The notes under the pieces are model-generated. The model did not search any database, had not been told where the DNA came from, and was given only the letters and a program-made list of their open reading frames with translations. Below are positions 35,810 through 48,791 of a stretch of DNA of 64,000 nt, one piece after another (the first letter of the stretch is position 1; every line of letters starts with the position of its first letter). A program made the translations under genes and the position numbers. This DNA comes from Larimichthys crocea (lineage: Eukaryota; Chordata; Actinopteri; Sciaenidae): assembly GCF_000972845.2 (NCBI RefSeq), contig NW_020853535.1, positions 496,001 through 560,000 on the forward strand. The letters run 5' to 3'.

Positions 35810-37485
35810 TGCTTATAAGGGAAGCATGAGTGAAAAATCTACAATACACTAAAGAATTTCAAAAATGAAAAGTAGATTTCTGTCATTGTTTAGTCAAAAT
35901 CACACCTCAAACAAATGAAAATGTTATTTTTTAATCCCTTTGCCTGACATACATATGCAGTTTTTCAACCAAATATGTGAAGAATAATAAAATAATGCCC
36001 TTTCAATACAAAAGGTCCCATGTGTTTTTGCCTTATTTTCCTAAGGGATGCCACTTAGTAAAGCAAAGACCCTCCAGAAAGTTAAGTGGAAATTGTCATT
36101 CAATAAAAATAATATTTATTATGCCGACACACTCTCTCTGTTGTCCCTCCCCCACAAGACCCCCAGAGTCCTTTGACTGACTAGGATACAAGTCTATTTT
36201 TCGATTGGTCTTTTACTCGGTGGCATAGAACAACAAGGAAGTGTTGGACAGACACAAACCACAGGAAAAACACATTTCTCTATCATAAACCGTTTCAGAG
36301 ATATTCACAGATATGTAAAACATACGAGGTGGATTAGGCGGATCCGCCCAATCCGTTCCCAGACGGTTAACACTGGGGATAGAATGTCAATGAGTAAATC
36401 TAATTTAATGTCAGGTTTAGTCACAAAGCCAGTGTTATTAAAGGGATCCTCTGGAGTCTTTGACCTCTAGTAGTGCTATGGAGCAATGTTTTTAGGAATG
36501 GGTTCCATTTTGTTTGTAGTGCTCACACATTTCAAAATACACCTGCACACGGCCTCACACTATTCTGCAGTTAATTGGAGTAACATGGCAAGAAATGTAG
36601 GAATGTGCATGCAAAAGCAATGAAGAAGAAGACAAGCTGCTACAAAACATGGATGGAAATAGTGTACATATCAAATATATTTTTTAAATTGCAAATGGTT
36701 TAAGAGGTAAGTAATGCATTTAACATTTAACATTTATTAGACTTAAAGAATACAGAAGACATTTTGTCAAGAATTACTAAATATAAACAGAACTTCTGTC
36801 CACAGGGCACTTTGAAAGGGAACTCCAATTTAACACAAAAAGTTCAGTTTACAGAGTAGAGTACTGCTGTATATGGGAAGAAAAGTATTTTGTGGCTCCA
36901 GAGAGAGCTGTGTGAAGTCTGATGTATGTTCTCAAGTTATGTCACTTGAATCAGCGTCGGTAGGGGCTGAAGACTGAAGTTTGAAAATGAAAATCCAGGA
37001 GCTGAAGTGGGCCTGATGAACTGACATATAGCAACTTCTGGAGAAAAAAAGCATAAAATTCTCATATTTTGAATGTGGTACACCGGATATCAAGGTTCCC
37101 CTACCTGCCAAATCCAACTTTAATCCTTGCTCAAGGTAGCTCCTAGTTGCATACACACCTAAATATCCCACTGGTTAGTGAGTGGCTGAGTTGCATTGTT
37201 AAAAATGTAGGTGCCAGGTATTGACAAAAAATGTGTGGAGAAAACAGAAGAGTATATTTGGTTCTGCTGGAACAGTTTTGATTGTTTTCAAAGTGTCCAT
37301 CGTGAGTCTGACAGTGTAGTTGCTGGTCTGCAGTGCTAAATCATACTCTTTTATGAAAATCAGCATGTGGATTGGCATATGCTAAGAATATTCCAGTGTA
37401 AGTGTCAGGGGTAAGTCAAGGTACAATGCACTCATATACTGCACATATTTAAAGGTGTATCACTAAACGTAGTGTATATAGTGTA

Positions 37486-37945
37486 TGCAAAAACTTTATA
37501 TGAAGACCACATCTATAGTGCATTATGGCAGTATCATAGTGAATTATAAGACATTCATAATGCGTTATAACTACACTCATAAACACACATATTGCTTTCT
37601 AATGCACTATATCAACAGTAGTGAAACATTATAGATGTGAATTATAACTTGAAGTGTTTTGTGGATGCTCTTGACTAGTTATAAATTAGAGGTTGACTGA
37701 TAGAACTTATAATACATTATGACTACCCATACTTACCTACACATACACATACTCAACAATCAACTGTAGTATGCTATAACAGTCCATACAGTGTCGTACC
37801 ATTTTATTGTTGCTGCTATATAAAGTGTTAGGTTTAAAGGAATCTGTGCTGCATCATAAGTGATTATTACATCAGAAGCCAGACTATTCACTATGAATGC
37901 CCCCATAATGCGCTATAGATGTGGTCTTCATAGAAAGTGTTAGTA
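37486..37945. mobile_element. Palindromic MITE with ~60-bp terminal inverted repeats
   Basis: The left end AACTTTATATGAAGACCACATCTATAGTGCATTATG-type sequence (37487-37545) is repeated in inverse at the right end (about 37885-37944: CATAATGCGCTATAGATGTG, GTCTTCATAGAAAGTGTT). The interior is rich in further ATTATAA/CATAATG half-palindromes. Non-coding. Confidence 0.82.
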
Positions 37946-39344
37946 AAATAGCTAATACCTCAGAGTCATACCTTTCTAATATTTATTTTTCACAGAAGAT
38001 ATAAAATACTGAAGTTAATACTTCAGTTTATGTGTCCTGGTATTATTTATGCTGCCTTATTGTCATTGCTTTTTAATTTTTTAAATATGTTTTAATAGTA
38101 GAAAATGTGATTTTCCTACTATGACATAAAAATAACCGTGTAATTCCGTGTAATAAAAACAGCCGGTGTGAGTAGGTTAGTGATGTATTACAATATCATT
38201 TTAGAGACCTTACTGCAGAACAGTGCGGTGCTGTATCAACTGCTTTTTGACAGCATGCCGTGGGGTTTAAATGTTGGATTTGCTAAGCAGTAAGAAAATT
38301 AAAGATTTCCCCTGGTATGTAACTTTGTTTATATGTTAGGGGCTGCTGACAGGAAATAGTGCGTTGTTGACGAAGCTGTCTGAAATAGTTTTTCCTGCCT
38401 GTCACAGAACTGCGACCTCCTGCCATTTGTTATATTCAGACCTTGGCTTTTGACATTTCCTCAATGAATGTTACAGCCTGGTTAGTGGGAGAGGCTGTAA
38501 GCTGGGTGCTGTGACAGTTAAGACTCTGGGTTCAGCTCAGGCTGCTGCTGCTGCTGCTCCTGCTGCTGCATGCAGGTGTTCCTCTCCTCTCTCTGTGCTA
38601 AATAAAAAATAAAAAAAAAACTAATGAAGTGCTGAGGGAGAGCTTTGGACCGTTGAGACTCACCCTCTTGGTTTTTACAAAGGAAAAAGATCTATAGTCT
38701 TGCCCCGCACTCTGACATAAAAAAAGAGAGTTAGTGTGCCTCCTGTGATTTAAAAGCCCTGGCCTTCATTTGAGAGGAAAATACTAGTCAGCATCACTGT
38801 AGGTTCTTAAAAGTTCTAATCGATGATCATCTTTATTCCCAAACCATTTATTCCTCGCTGCTTCATTGTTGTAGGAATTTACTGCAGTTGCGCAGCTGAT
38901 AGACGCAGCTTATCCTCACCCAGAGGCAGCGAGTCAGTGAAGGATGACATGAAAAACAATAATGCACCATGGTGAAGCTTCCACAGCACTGGCTGATTAT
39001 GCTATACACATCTGCAAAACTGAGAGCTCTATTCAGGTCATATTTTTAACGTTCTGGCATCAGGAGAGGATACCAGAAGCTATGAACATGTTCAAATTTT
39101 CTGTTGTATCCCTGGAAGTGATTCAATTCATGTTTCGGCAGAAGTGTGTTTCCTGGAGTTGTGCTGACTCAGCCTTTTGGATTATCAGGTTAAATTGGTG
39201 ATATCAGGGAACTTCAGGCATTTAAACCTGAAGTTTATTGACATTCGTTGTCAGTTTTATTACCCTCTAAAGCGCCTTGGTTTCTTTCTTTTGAAAATCT
39301 CTTTCTTTTGAAAAAAACGCAGGGTGTGCTTTGGAGAGTCTCGT

Positions 39345-39760
39345 TCTCCTGATCAATTCAGTTCAATTTAATTGTCACAATCTCAAAAAAACAATTACAG
39401 TGAAATCTATTTCAGTCAGCTCCTACAATACATTCTTAATTAAACTAAATAAGTAATAATAATAGTATAATAACAGAAACAATAGCCTTAAGGAATCTTA
39501 GGCTCTATCCTCATTTAGGATCCTGTTTGTCTGAGGGTAGAAGCGCTTCCTGAGCCTCAGTGGCAGCTAAAACACCACTAATTGTACTTTCAGCTGAACG
39601 AACCACTCTTTGCAAGGCCTTGGGGTTTTGTTCTTTGTTTTTGTGCCAGACAGCAGTGTCCCAGGTCGGATTGCTCTTGATGGTGCAAGAGTAGATATTC
39701 CCCAGTATTAGAGGGGATACCTCAGTAGGAGTTTCCTTAAGTGTCTAAGGTTGTTTTTAA
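39345..39760. repeat. Old interspersed repeat
   Basis: The block with GAGGGTAGAAGCGCTTCCTGAGCCTCAGTGG-type sequence and CAGACAGCAGTGTCCCAGG is familiar from many fish introns as a degraded retroelement piece, but I cannot name it securely. Confidence 0.4.
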
Positions 39761-39984
39761 AACAGTGACTTTAAGTACAGTTTTATGAAGAATGTCTAAG
39801 ACAGGAGAGCATTAAAATGAGTCCACGTTGCAGAGGACTGACATTGCTCCTGCTTTTTGGAATTCAGGCTGAAGAGGAAAGTCGATTTGTCAAACAGTGT
39901 CTGAAACCCTCTTCTCTAACATTGGAACTGCAGGGCTTTGAAACAGACAATACACCAATCACTTCATGAAACAGTTGACCAGGG

Positions 39985-40153
39985 GGATGCGTTGATAGCT
40001 CACCCAGTGGAGCATGCACCCCATGCAGGCTCAAGCCTAGGGTTCAACTTTGACCAGTGGCCCTTTGCTGCATCCCCTAACCCACCTATTTGTCACGCTT
40101 CAGCTGTCTCCATCAAATAAATGTTCCAAAATAATCTAAAAAAAAAAAGAAAA
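39985..40153 (+). mobile_element. tRNA-derived SINE
   Basis: It has a box-A-like GATAGCTCACCCAGTGGAGC, a box-B-like GGGTTCAACTT some 35 nt later, then the family body GGCCCTTTGCTGCATCCC and an A-rich end (ATCAAATAAATG ... A-run at 40139-40148). This arrangement matches a common teleost tRNA-derived SINE. Diverged; target duplications are not clear. Confidence 0.7.
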
Positions 40154-41340
40154 GCAATGGTTGAGGTGGGTTGTGAAAGTGAGAAGACGTCCAAAAGTGT
40201 GCACCTTTATCCCCATTTGTACAATTCATTGCATCTCTGTAATGCCAGTTTTATAGCCACACAACACATCATACAAGCTACTTTGTTGAGACCCCATGAG
40301 TTCATCGAAATCAAGAGTAAGTTGTCTACATGATTATCCAAAATCATTTAGAATAACAATATTTAAAAGATTGACTCCATCTTTATGGCCTTGTGGTGTA
40401 CAATAAAACCTAATGAGCTTTTTCTTGTACATTCAGTATTTTTTCCCATTAAAGAGGATCTGTAACCGCTGGGGTTAGGTAACAACATATATACTGTGAA
40501 CTGGTGTCAATTTGTCAGCAGTCAAAAGATTTTGCTGATACCGCAGAATATATATTCCTTTTATCCTCTGGCTGTATTATACTGCTGTGTGCAATGTTAT
40601 AAACAATGACACGAGTGATTTATACATCAAAGCAGATTTAGAATTTTGCATTCATACGGTGATGTCCTGTGATTTATTCTCTATTTAATTCACTTCATTA
40701 GTCAAAAACATGGATATTTTATTCAATGTATAAATACTGTATAAATATTATAATAATAATTAATATGTGAATTATATAGGTTTGCAATGTCTACAACACC
40801 TTGTATCCTTGTATAATACTTTACTGTATGTGTGCAGCACTACTGCTGCTCTGCTGCTGCAACTTCTGCATCAACTGGCAGAAGCACACTCTGTGTTATA
40901 ATACACTTGGACACCCCACAAGCACCCTCCTACCACCCTCCACCTGAACTACTTCCATCACAACTCTTCCTATGATTACTGTAGACACTCAGCTCAAACC
41001 GGTCATGGCATAGTGCAGCGTGTGGCCCAGATACCTGCACCTGCATTCGTTTCCTTACCTCTGAGGGTGTCAGGAAGTGGAAGTGCTACATATCTGGGCC
41101 TCACTCTCCTCAGAGAGCCACGCGGGCACTTTTTTTTTGATGACTGCGACATAGATATTGCTTAGAACACACTATGTTCGAAAAGGCTGCGCGCAACGTG
41201 AGTTTTGGAGGTCGTACGGATACATGCCAGGTGTAGATTACCACCTCCGCCCCTCCCGCCAGGTGACTTTCATCGGGTGTTGCAGTAAAACAATGGCTGA
41301 ATAGAATCGTATTACTCTGCATGTACCTGTATAAAACATC

Positions 41341-41410
41341 CATACATTACCTGTATTCCCTTATCCTCGCCAGGGTCGTGGGGGGCCAATCCCAACTTAC
41401 TGTCTGTTTC
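41341..41410 (+). repeat. LINE/SINE 3'-tail fragment
   Basis: CTTATCCTCGCCAGGGTCGTGGGGGG is the kind of sequence found at the 3' end of many fish L2/CR1-type elements and their SINEs. Only this short piece is recognisable. Confidence 0.45.
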
Positions 41411-43693
41411 TGAAAGTCCAAGATTCCCTTGCCTGGCTGGTGTTCATCACAAAGCAATTTCCTGTTATTATTTTATGACTTTATGACCTGCATTTTAATG
41501 AGTCATTGAATTTATCACCGGGCTTCCTGTGTTTAAAGGAGCAGAAAACCTATCTCCTTAGTGAGACTCCTACTCTGAGTAAATGGGTCACACATGAACA
41601 CATTTTCTCCAAAAGTTGAAACACTTTTTCAGCCGTGCTTTTCAAGTAGGCGAGGCCATTTGGGAAATTGTGACATATTTCTGTACAGAATCTAGCAACA
41701 TTTTGAATTAAAAATGAGGGGTTTAACTCAGTAAATAATAATTTTTTTTTTTCCCCCAACTGTTATGGAGAAAAAACGCATTTAACATGTGCACTTGGAA
41801 GCAGCGTCACATCTTGATAGACCTCTTAAGTTCACCTCAGTAAGAGTGTTAACAAACCACTACAGTACATCCATGAAGCAAATGTTACCTGGTCAGGACA
41901 ATGACAAAAGATGATATCAACAACTTTAAAGAGGGATTTATTTGTTTTCATGCTCTGCTACAAGATCACATGCAACAGTACTATGCAGAAATGTACGCAC
42001 AAACTGAGAGAGGAAAATTTCAAGATAGGACCTTGAATCAACTATGTGTTGTTGAAATTTGGGAATTGTGTACTTCTGCTCCGCTGCGACTCTCTGTGAC
42101 CTCATAACACTCAATCTAAATGTCAATCATAACAGTCTTTAACCCAGAAACTACTGTAACATGTAATCTTGAATGCTTTTCTCAAAAAGGTCCTACAGTG
42201 CTTTGTCAGTGAAGTTGTTCGGTATGTATCCATCACTGAAAAGATGTCATGCAGTTTGTGTTTAGAGAATGAGAAAGTCTGTTTTGGTGGAGAGTAAATG
42301 GGACAAAAAAAACATCAGACCCAATTCAATTCAAAGTTTGTGCTCATTCATGCACAGGTGTTTCTGTAAACTGGTGTAATTCTTAAGCCTGGACAATGAA
42401 GAGTAGCCCTTGCATTGTAAATGAGTAAAATACTGCCATCATTTACTGTACTCCTTGGCTATTTTTGTTTGCAAACTTTCACACACCCAAGAATATCCCC
42501 TTTCCTATGATTTTCAAGCAGTAGTCAGATTTTTCATGCCAAAAGGTGTTGTAGTAGACAAATTCCCCTCAGGGAAAATAAAAACCTTCTCTGCGTTCTC
42601 GTTGTTGGAAGTGCTGACATGAGCACAAACATTATTTCGGGGACACCCGGCCTAACACGATTGCAGTCAGACATTTGAAAACTATTTTATTCTTTTAGAG
42701 AATCTGAGTCTGTAAAATAGCTGAGATTAGATGTAGAGCTTGGATTTGCCTCGTCCCTCCTCCTCGAAAATGTATCTTCCAACTGAATGTGCTGTGAGAG
42801 GAGCGAGCTGGGAGGCTCAGGGACTGCCAGGCATTCCACTACTCTGCTATTGATCTGGCTGTGTTTGTTCACTGCTGATGTACCTTTGAAATCTGCTGGG
42901 CTTTGTGTTTCACAGGAAACCAGGAGGTTGGGGTGGGGTGGGGGGAGTGAGAGTGTTCCCTGGTCCTACCTGCCCCCGTCGTGTTACATAATGGCAGTGT
43001 GCGGGAAAACAGCAGAAGAAGAAAATCGCAGCATACTGTTCTGTATTCGGATAATGAATATCCAAACAGCGATCATGTTGGTGAAATAAGACCTGTCAGT
43101 GCTAATCTCATCTGCAGTCACACATACTGTAGTTTGTGCAACCAATTAACCAAAACCACAAAATCATCAAGTTTCCTAAGTTATCAAAATAAAAATGTCA
43201 GGCTGAATTAAAGTCAAAGGTGTATAAAATAAGACATGGATTCTGCGTGAATATAATCATGTTTAATATGCTGAAAGAAACAGTCTGGGGAACATGCTTT
43301 CTTGCCTAGAGTTTCATTAGAACATTCATGATACTTTTGTGTTGTGGAGCCAGGGGTGGTTAGTTTAGCTTAGCATACAGACTGGAAGCCTAATTACCAC
43401 CCTACAATTACTAATTAACACCCTACAACTCATTTGTTTCATCTGTACAGTAACTCACGCACCAAACTTAGCTCTTCATTTAAATGTCAGAGTCGTTATA
43501 TCGTTAAAAATATTGAGTTTAAAAGAAGCCAGCAGTTACCATAATAATACCATAGTACTGCAAAGAACACTGTGTTGAATGTTGAAAGTACAGTAGTTCC
43601 ACACCTTTTGGATTGAACATTTGTTGATTTGTTAGTTAGATCACTTTCGGAAATGTCTGCAAGAATCTTTCACGTTCAAAGATAAATTAAAGA
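41411..43693. other. No gene seen
   Basis: Mixed intronic or intergenic sequence. Short ORFs on both strands show no family pattern or convincing splice sites. Confidence 0.4.
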
Positions 43694-43992
43694 TTAAAGG
43701 AACAGTGTGTAGGATTTCAGAGTATCAGATTGCAACTGACTTCACCCTCCCCTTCCCAGCATGTAGGAGAACCTACAGTGATTGTGAAACTCACGAAAAA
43801 CACAAAAGGTCCCGTGTAGAGCCAGTGTTTGGTACGACGACCCGTTCCCCCTGTATAAAGGATATAAAAGGAATTCTAAGAAGAATATGATGATTCTTGT
43901 TTTCAGGTGGTTACACACTAAAACATAGTTATGAATACTGTATTACATTTCTGCAAATAGATACTCTTAAGTGTTACACACTGGACCTTTAA
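43694..43992. mobile_element. Complete MITE of the TTAA-AGG(TC)CAGTGTGTA family
   Basis: Begins TTAAAGGAACAGTGTGTAGG and ends TTACACACTGGACCTTTAA, an inverted pair with two adjacent mismatches in the first 17 bases. TTAA stands at both outer ends. 299 bp, non-coding, related to 22712-22905 and 30872-31403. Confidence 0.85.
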
Positions 43993-44700
43993 AGTGTATC
44001 AAAATGAAATGTACATCATTAAAAATAAAGCAAAGACAAACATTAATACTTCATTACAAACATTAAGAATTCTTCTTCTCTTCTCTCTATGTATGTGCAT
44101 GAGTAGTTCATAGAAATGTAAACAATGTGCTGCTGACTTATTTAAGCTGACTCATTGAAGAAGTACAAATAAAGTTCTTTGGATTTGAATCATGCTTTGT
44201 TGCTCATGACCTGCTAGTGAGTCTATTAGAGTCCAACATTGGATCAAAGTATAAAGCGGGCTGACATGTCCGTGCACATTTGATCCCAGATCATTATGTT
44301 AACGTAGCCCGGTGACAATCACACTAACAACCGGCCGCACGTTTTACAAGGAGGAGGCTTTTGGCAGTCCCTGAATCCCAGACTGAGAAGCTTTTTTTTT
44401 TAATTCAGTAGAGTACTGCATTTGATGTAATTAAAAGTGGACAAATGTTAATGTTAATTAAAATGTTAATTAATTCAGTCTTTTTTATTTGAGCTGTTTT
44501 GTAGGATTTATTTTCATAATTATTTAAGTAATCAGTGTTAAGTAACAGAACCTCCAGATAACTACAACTAACTTTGACCAACCCACACAGACCTATGATC
44601 AACAAAGACAACTGGCCTGTGTTCAAAAATCATGGTTAAGATTGTGAAACACCATTTTAAGAAAGAGTGACAGAGAATTGTAAATGGTGTTTGTCCTCAG

Positions 44701-44993
44701 TTTACCCTGATGTGGTGGAAGAAATAAACCCCACAAAATTTATGGGCATATTTGACCACATCAGCGTGCCAGACACACTGAGCTCAGACACCTGCCAGCC
44801 CAGAGCTGAGCCGAGCTGGGTCACCGGTCTCCAAGGCCTCGTGAAACTGAGAGAGAAGCCTGCTGAGGACAAAATCGAAGGCCGGAGGCGAGCCGAGCTG
44901 GTTCAGCAGTCTCAGGAAGTAGACAGAGAGAGAGAGCAGCATCAAGAGATAGCTGCTCTTTGCTCTACTTCTACACTATCAGAGGGATGCTGA
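44701..44993 (+). CDS. Candidate exon, phase 1 entry, open to a stop (unrecognised)
   Basis: After the acceptor TTTGTCCTCAG at 44700 the phase-1 frame, which continues from 35112-35186, is open for 97 codons to TGA 44991-44993. It reads (V)YPDVVEEINPTKFMGIFDH, ISVPDTLSSD and a charged helical stretch (GRRRAELVQQSQEVDREREQ) that could form a coiled coil. I find no convincing donor in phase 1, so it may be an alternative last exon instead of an internal one. No family recognised. Confidence 0.5.
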
Positions 44994-45422
44994 TGAACTT
45001 TACAGCCTGTTGTCTAATAACTACTCCCTGACAGATCTGAGTACAACCAGTCCTCTACTTAAAGAATATGCTTTTCTGCTGTCAGTCTGTATATTTGGGA
45101 ATAGGAAGTTGAAATGTCAATTATGAATGTCAAGTGCAGTGTTAAACTCCTCCTCCTCCTAAACACATTTGCACATAACTGCAAGACTCAATAATGCTAG
45201 GTAATGCTCAATGACATTGTATATTGGATGTTTTATTGAGATTGACATTTTCTACCACTAGAGGGCAACATTGCTGAGGAGATTACTGTGATACTCTGGA
45301 CTTCTGGTTCAACAGTATTGAGAGCTGATTTCTGTATGTTGTACATGATTAAGACAAAACAGAAAAACAACTCAAAACAACAAATCCAAGTGAAAGTTTG
45401 AAATATATTTGTACTTCTGCAG

Positions 45423-45647
45423 GGTTTGACCTCGGGGGTCAAGTGGCCATCGGGTTCTCCCACTGGAAGAGTCCTTTCCCATCGACCAGCCAGAATCTCC
45501 CCAGTCCGGACTGCGTTCGCTCAGAGGCCTCTGCCGTGCCACCCATCAGCGAGCATCTCGAGCCGCTGTCCTGCCCAGCCTCTCTGTCAATCACCCCGCT
45601 GCCCACCTTCAGTGCCAGTCAGGAGACGCTCTGCGACAGCAGCACAA
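45423..45647 (+). CDS. Candidate 225-nt exon, phase 1-1, upstream of ano4
   Basis: Acceptor TACTTCTGCAG and donor CACAA|GTACGT enclose 75 codons open in phase 1, reading FDLGGQVAIGFSHWKSPF and a Ser/Pro-rich tail ending QETLCDSST. Base composition is GC-rich against AT-rich surroundings, as for an exon. The junction to 51651 keeps frame. A second frame is also open, so the reading is inferred from phase. No domain recognised. Confidence 0.6.
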
Positions 45648-45763
45648 GTACGTACACTGCAGTACTACAAACCCTCTGCTGACTGGAGCTGGAGATTAAC
45701 ATTTAAATACTAAAATACTTTTCAGAAGGGCTCTGACTGGATGAAATGCTTATATATACAGTA

Positions 45764-45812
45764 TATAATATAATATAATATAATATAATATAATATAATA
45801 TAATATAATATA
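45764..45812 (+). repeat. (TATAA)n microsatellite
   Basis: About nine uninterrupted 5-bp units directly downstream of the 45423-45647 exon. Confidence 0.9.
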
Positions 45813-46434
45813 ACACAAATGTGTTTAAAACAAAAAAAGGAAGAGAAGAGAAATAACTGTTTCCTGTGGCCTAACTGAGTATATACTAGTGTAGTATATA
45901 TATCAGTAGTATATCAGTATATATATCTATAGTGTATATATGTACATATTTTTGCCCACAGAAACATGGTACTGAAGTAACAACTCTAAAGTAAGTTACA
46001 TTGCTAATTATTGTAAATTATCCTGTTTGAAAATAACACTTACATGCCCATAGACAGTTATTGGTCCTTTTACATACATAAAGAGGTGATCTAGGAATTT
46101 ACATTCCTCTTTACGTGCTAAATTTATTGTAATGTTTTACTGAAGTCAATATGAAGCTTCAGTTTCTTTCTGTGTTTTTTGTGCAATGTTCCCTCTTTGT
46201 GTTTGTGTTTGTGTATTTTCTGAGCTGCAGAACAGAACAGTAATCCCAAGAAATGGTTTTGTAACCAACAGATTGCTAAAGCCTGTATTCAGGAATACAT
46301 CACTTACAGAAACTGATTTATGAAAAGGTTTGTTTTTTTCAGGGCCAGTATGAACAGGAGGATTTACAGTTCAGATATTTTAGAATTAGACTTGGAAAAA
46401 ATGAACCTTGTGTGTGCATGTGCTCTGTATGTGT

Positions 46435-46449
46435 CTGTGTGTGTGTTTG

Positions 46450-46480
<31 letters not shown>

Positions 46481-46482
46481 CC
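46435..46482 (+). repeat. (TG)n microsatellite
   Basis: Imperfect TG run with two TTTG interruptions. Confidence 0.9.
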
Positions 46483-46648
46483 TTGAGTCTCCACACTGTC
46501 TTTGGTGCCGACTGTCATTGTTTTGGACTACAGCAACACACAGCCAGTCCTTTTTTCTGATTGGCCACTGTCGGAGCAGCTTGACCTCTGATAGGCTGCC
46601 GGGGAAAGGCTGATCAAGAATGCCGATGAGCGGCACACACCTCCTCTC

Positions 46649-46649
<1 letters not shown>

Positions 46650-46696
<47 letters not shown>

Positions 46697-46699
46697 TCC

Positions 46700-46751
<52 letters not shown>

Positions 46752-46800
46752 GTCTCTGTCTCTCCTCCTCTCTCTCCCTCTCTCTCCCTCTCTCTCTCTC
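46650..46800 (+). repeat. (TC)n low-complexity tract
   Basis: About 150 bp of CT dinucleotides with occasional G and A. The apparent Ser/Leu-rich ORF across it is an artefact. Further TG and CA runs follow at 47115-47137 and 47458-47470. Confidence 0.9.
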
Positions 46801-48118
46801 GCACTGTAAACATCCTGCTCATGCTTGTGGTGTTTTTTTTCCTCTCCAGAGAAGATCTTTGACAGCTTTTGTGAGCGTCTCTGCTGCCTGGTCGTGGCAT
46901 CTTATGCTATGACAGACATGTCTGTGTGAGTGTGTGTGTGTGTCAGTGTCTGCGTGTATAGATGTGTTGGATCTGCAGTCATGAGGAGTGAGGGGTAAAA
47001 AGTGGGGATGCTGGTTTCCCTCGTGGGGCGTCGTGTTTGTTTGTTTTCCTCAGCGAGGTCATTTGCACGCCGGGGTTGGGGGGAGGAGAAGGGGTGACCG
47101 CTGTGTGTATGCAGGTGTGTGTGTGTGTGTGTGTGTATGCTGGGGGAAGAGTCTTCTGGCTGTTTTGGCGTCTGCTGCGTCTGCTGGAAAGCCCCCCTCC
47201 CTTCTCCCTCTTCCCCTCTGAGGGGTACAGCAGTCTCTCTACCTCTCTCCGCCTTCGCACGGTGAGTGTTGTCAAGTTGTCTTGAAGCAAAGGCAGCTTG
47301 TTCTCCAGAGTGGATGTCGCTCTCTCTCTTTCTTTTTTTTTTTTTTTTGCTGCAGTGCTCTCTCTCATGTGTTGCCGTGTCCTACTCACACTTCTCTTTA
47401 CGCTGCTTCATCTCTTTTTCATGCAGTTCCCTGTGGCCGTGCAAGCATTTGACCTTCACACACACACACAAACACTCATTTTCTCTCACGATTCTAAATG
47501 TATATTTTTTCCCACACACTCTTCATCCTCCATGATGCATCAGTCGTATTACACAGAAATAGGTCATGCCTCTGTGAGTGTGTGTGTAGCAGTAGCAGGT
47601 TGGCAGACGCAAAAATCCCCACCGCTTGCCATCAGGCAGAACATGCAAACCTCCCGTCCAACCTTAGGGCATGATGGGTGCATCCACATGGAACGAACGA
47701 TTCCTCCTCACAAGTGACTGACACCCGATCCCCCTGGCAACACATCACACACACCTCCACCTCCACCTCCACCGCCTCCCATTCTTCTCTTTCCCCCTGC
47801 AAGCTTTCATTCTCTTCTCAGTGTGAGCTGTCATCTCCAGGTTGCGTTGTGTTATGCAAGGAGCCACGTTGTTACTGAGTGTTCTTCACCTGAGAATGTT
47901 TTGTCTCACAAAGTGAATGGGCAAATAAAATGAATGAGGCTTTATTTATCAAATGATACAGTTATAAAATTATGACTGAAACTTACAATAGTAGAAGTAG
48001 AACTACTTCCTAAAACCCTCTTTGATTTGGCAGTGGCACTAGCTCTACTCTGAAATAATGTTCTGCTGCTCATATTGTGCTACTGCAGGCTGACAGCGTG
48101 CAAAATGAATAGCCAGTT

Positions 48119-48791
48119 TTAAAGGGACACTCCAGTGAGTGACTAATATCACAGTGGTCCTTGAGAGGAACAGGTTTTAAAAATTCTTGCTGCCTACTGA
48201 GTCACTCACTTCTTTGAAACTAGAAGCTTTAATTACAAATTTTAAGTCTCCAAACAAAGCCAAGATGATGTTGTGATGACATCGTCAGGGTTAATATCTA
48301 AAGGTTTGTTCAGACAAAAAGAAAAGAAATGTTTCATCCTTTAAAAATTTGTGCAGATTTGACCACTGGACCACTTGTCCATGTTCTCCCCCAGCAGCCC
48401 TTGTACCAAATGTAAATATGTCAGCTGTAAGATAGATAACAACGTGTGTGCCTCTGACTGATGTCTGAACTTTCTGATTTTTTATTGTAGTCTCTTTTTT
48501 TTCTCCTCTCATCTTTGTACATATGTAAAGCTGACTCATTAAAGCACATGATACACGAAAATGCTGCATTCAAATAAAAATAAATTTTCGCCACATTGAC
48601 ATGTTAACAGGTGAATTTGTGTCTAATCGCATCATTCTTTTAAAGATGTGGCCACTGAGCCACCAAGATGCTTCTACTTTTTATGTAATTGCGCCACCTC
48701 AAAAATGTACCCAGTGTTCTGACATAAGACATGATACAACTGTTTCCATAGAAGAAATGATAAGTTTAAAATCAGTGGAGTGTCCCTTTAA
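48119..48791. mobile_element. 673-bp MITE with perfect 16-bp TIRs
   Basis: It begins TTAAAGGGACACTCCA and ends with the exact inverse TGGAGTGTCCCTTTAA. The interior has no coding content of its own. TTAA forms the outermost four bases on each side, as in two other MITE families in this window. Confidence 0.87.

Larger units (their letters stand above)
35187..39340. other. Long intron or intergenic stretch, no exon recognised
   Basis: Contains the perfect hairpin and the palindromic MITE described separately, a (CTG)n-like run at 38545-38570 and otherwise AT-rich DNA. TTAAAGGGATCCTCTGGAGT at 36438-36457 resembles the left end of the MITE at 48119-48791 and may be another, diverged copy. Confidence 0.4.

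Noticed and set aside
46620..46862. Ser/Leu-rich 80-codon ORF
   Set aside because: It is the translation of a (TC)n tract.
46979..47389. 136-codon minus-strand ORF
   Set aside because: Low-complexity Thr/His and Lys/Arg runs come from CA and CT repeats; no family pattern.
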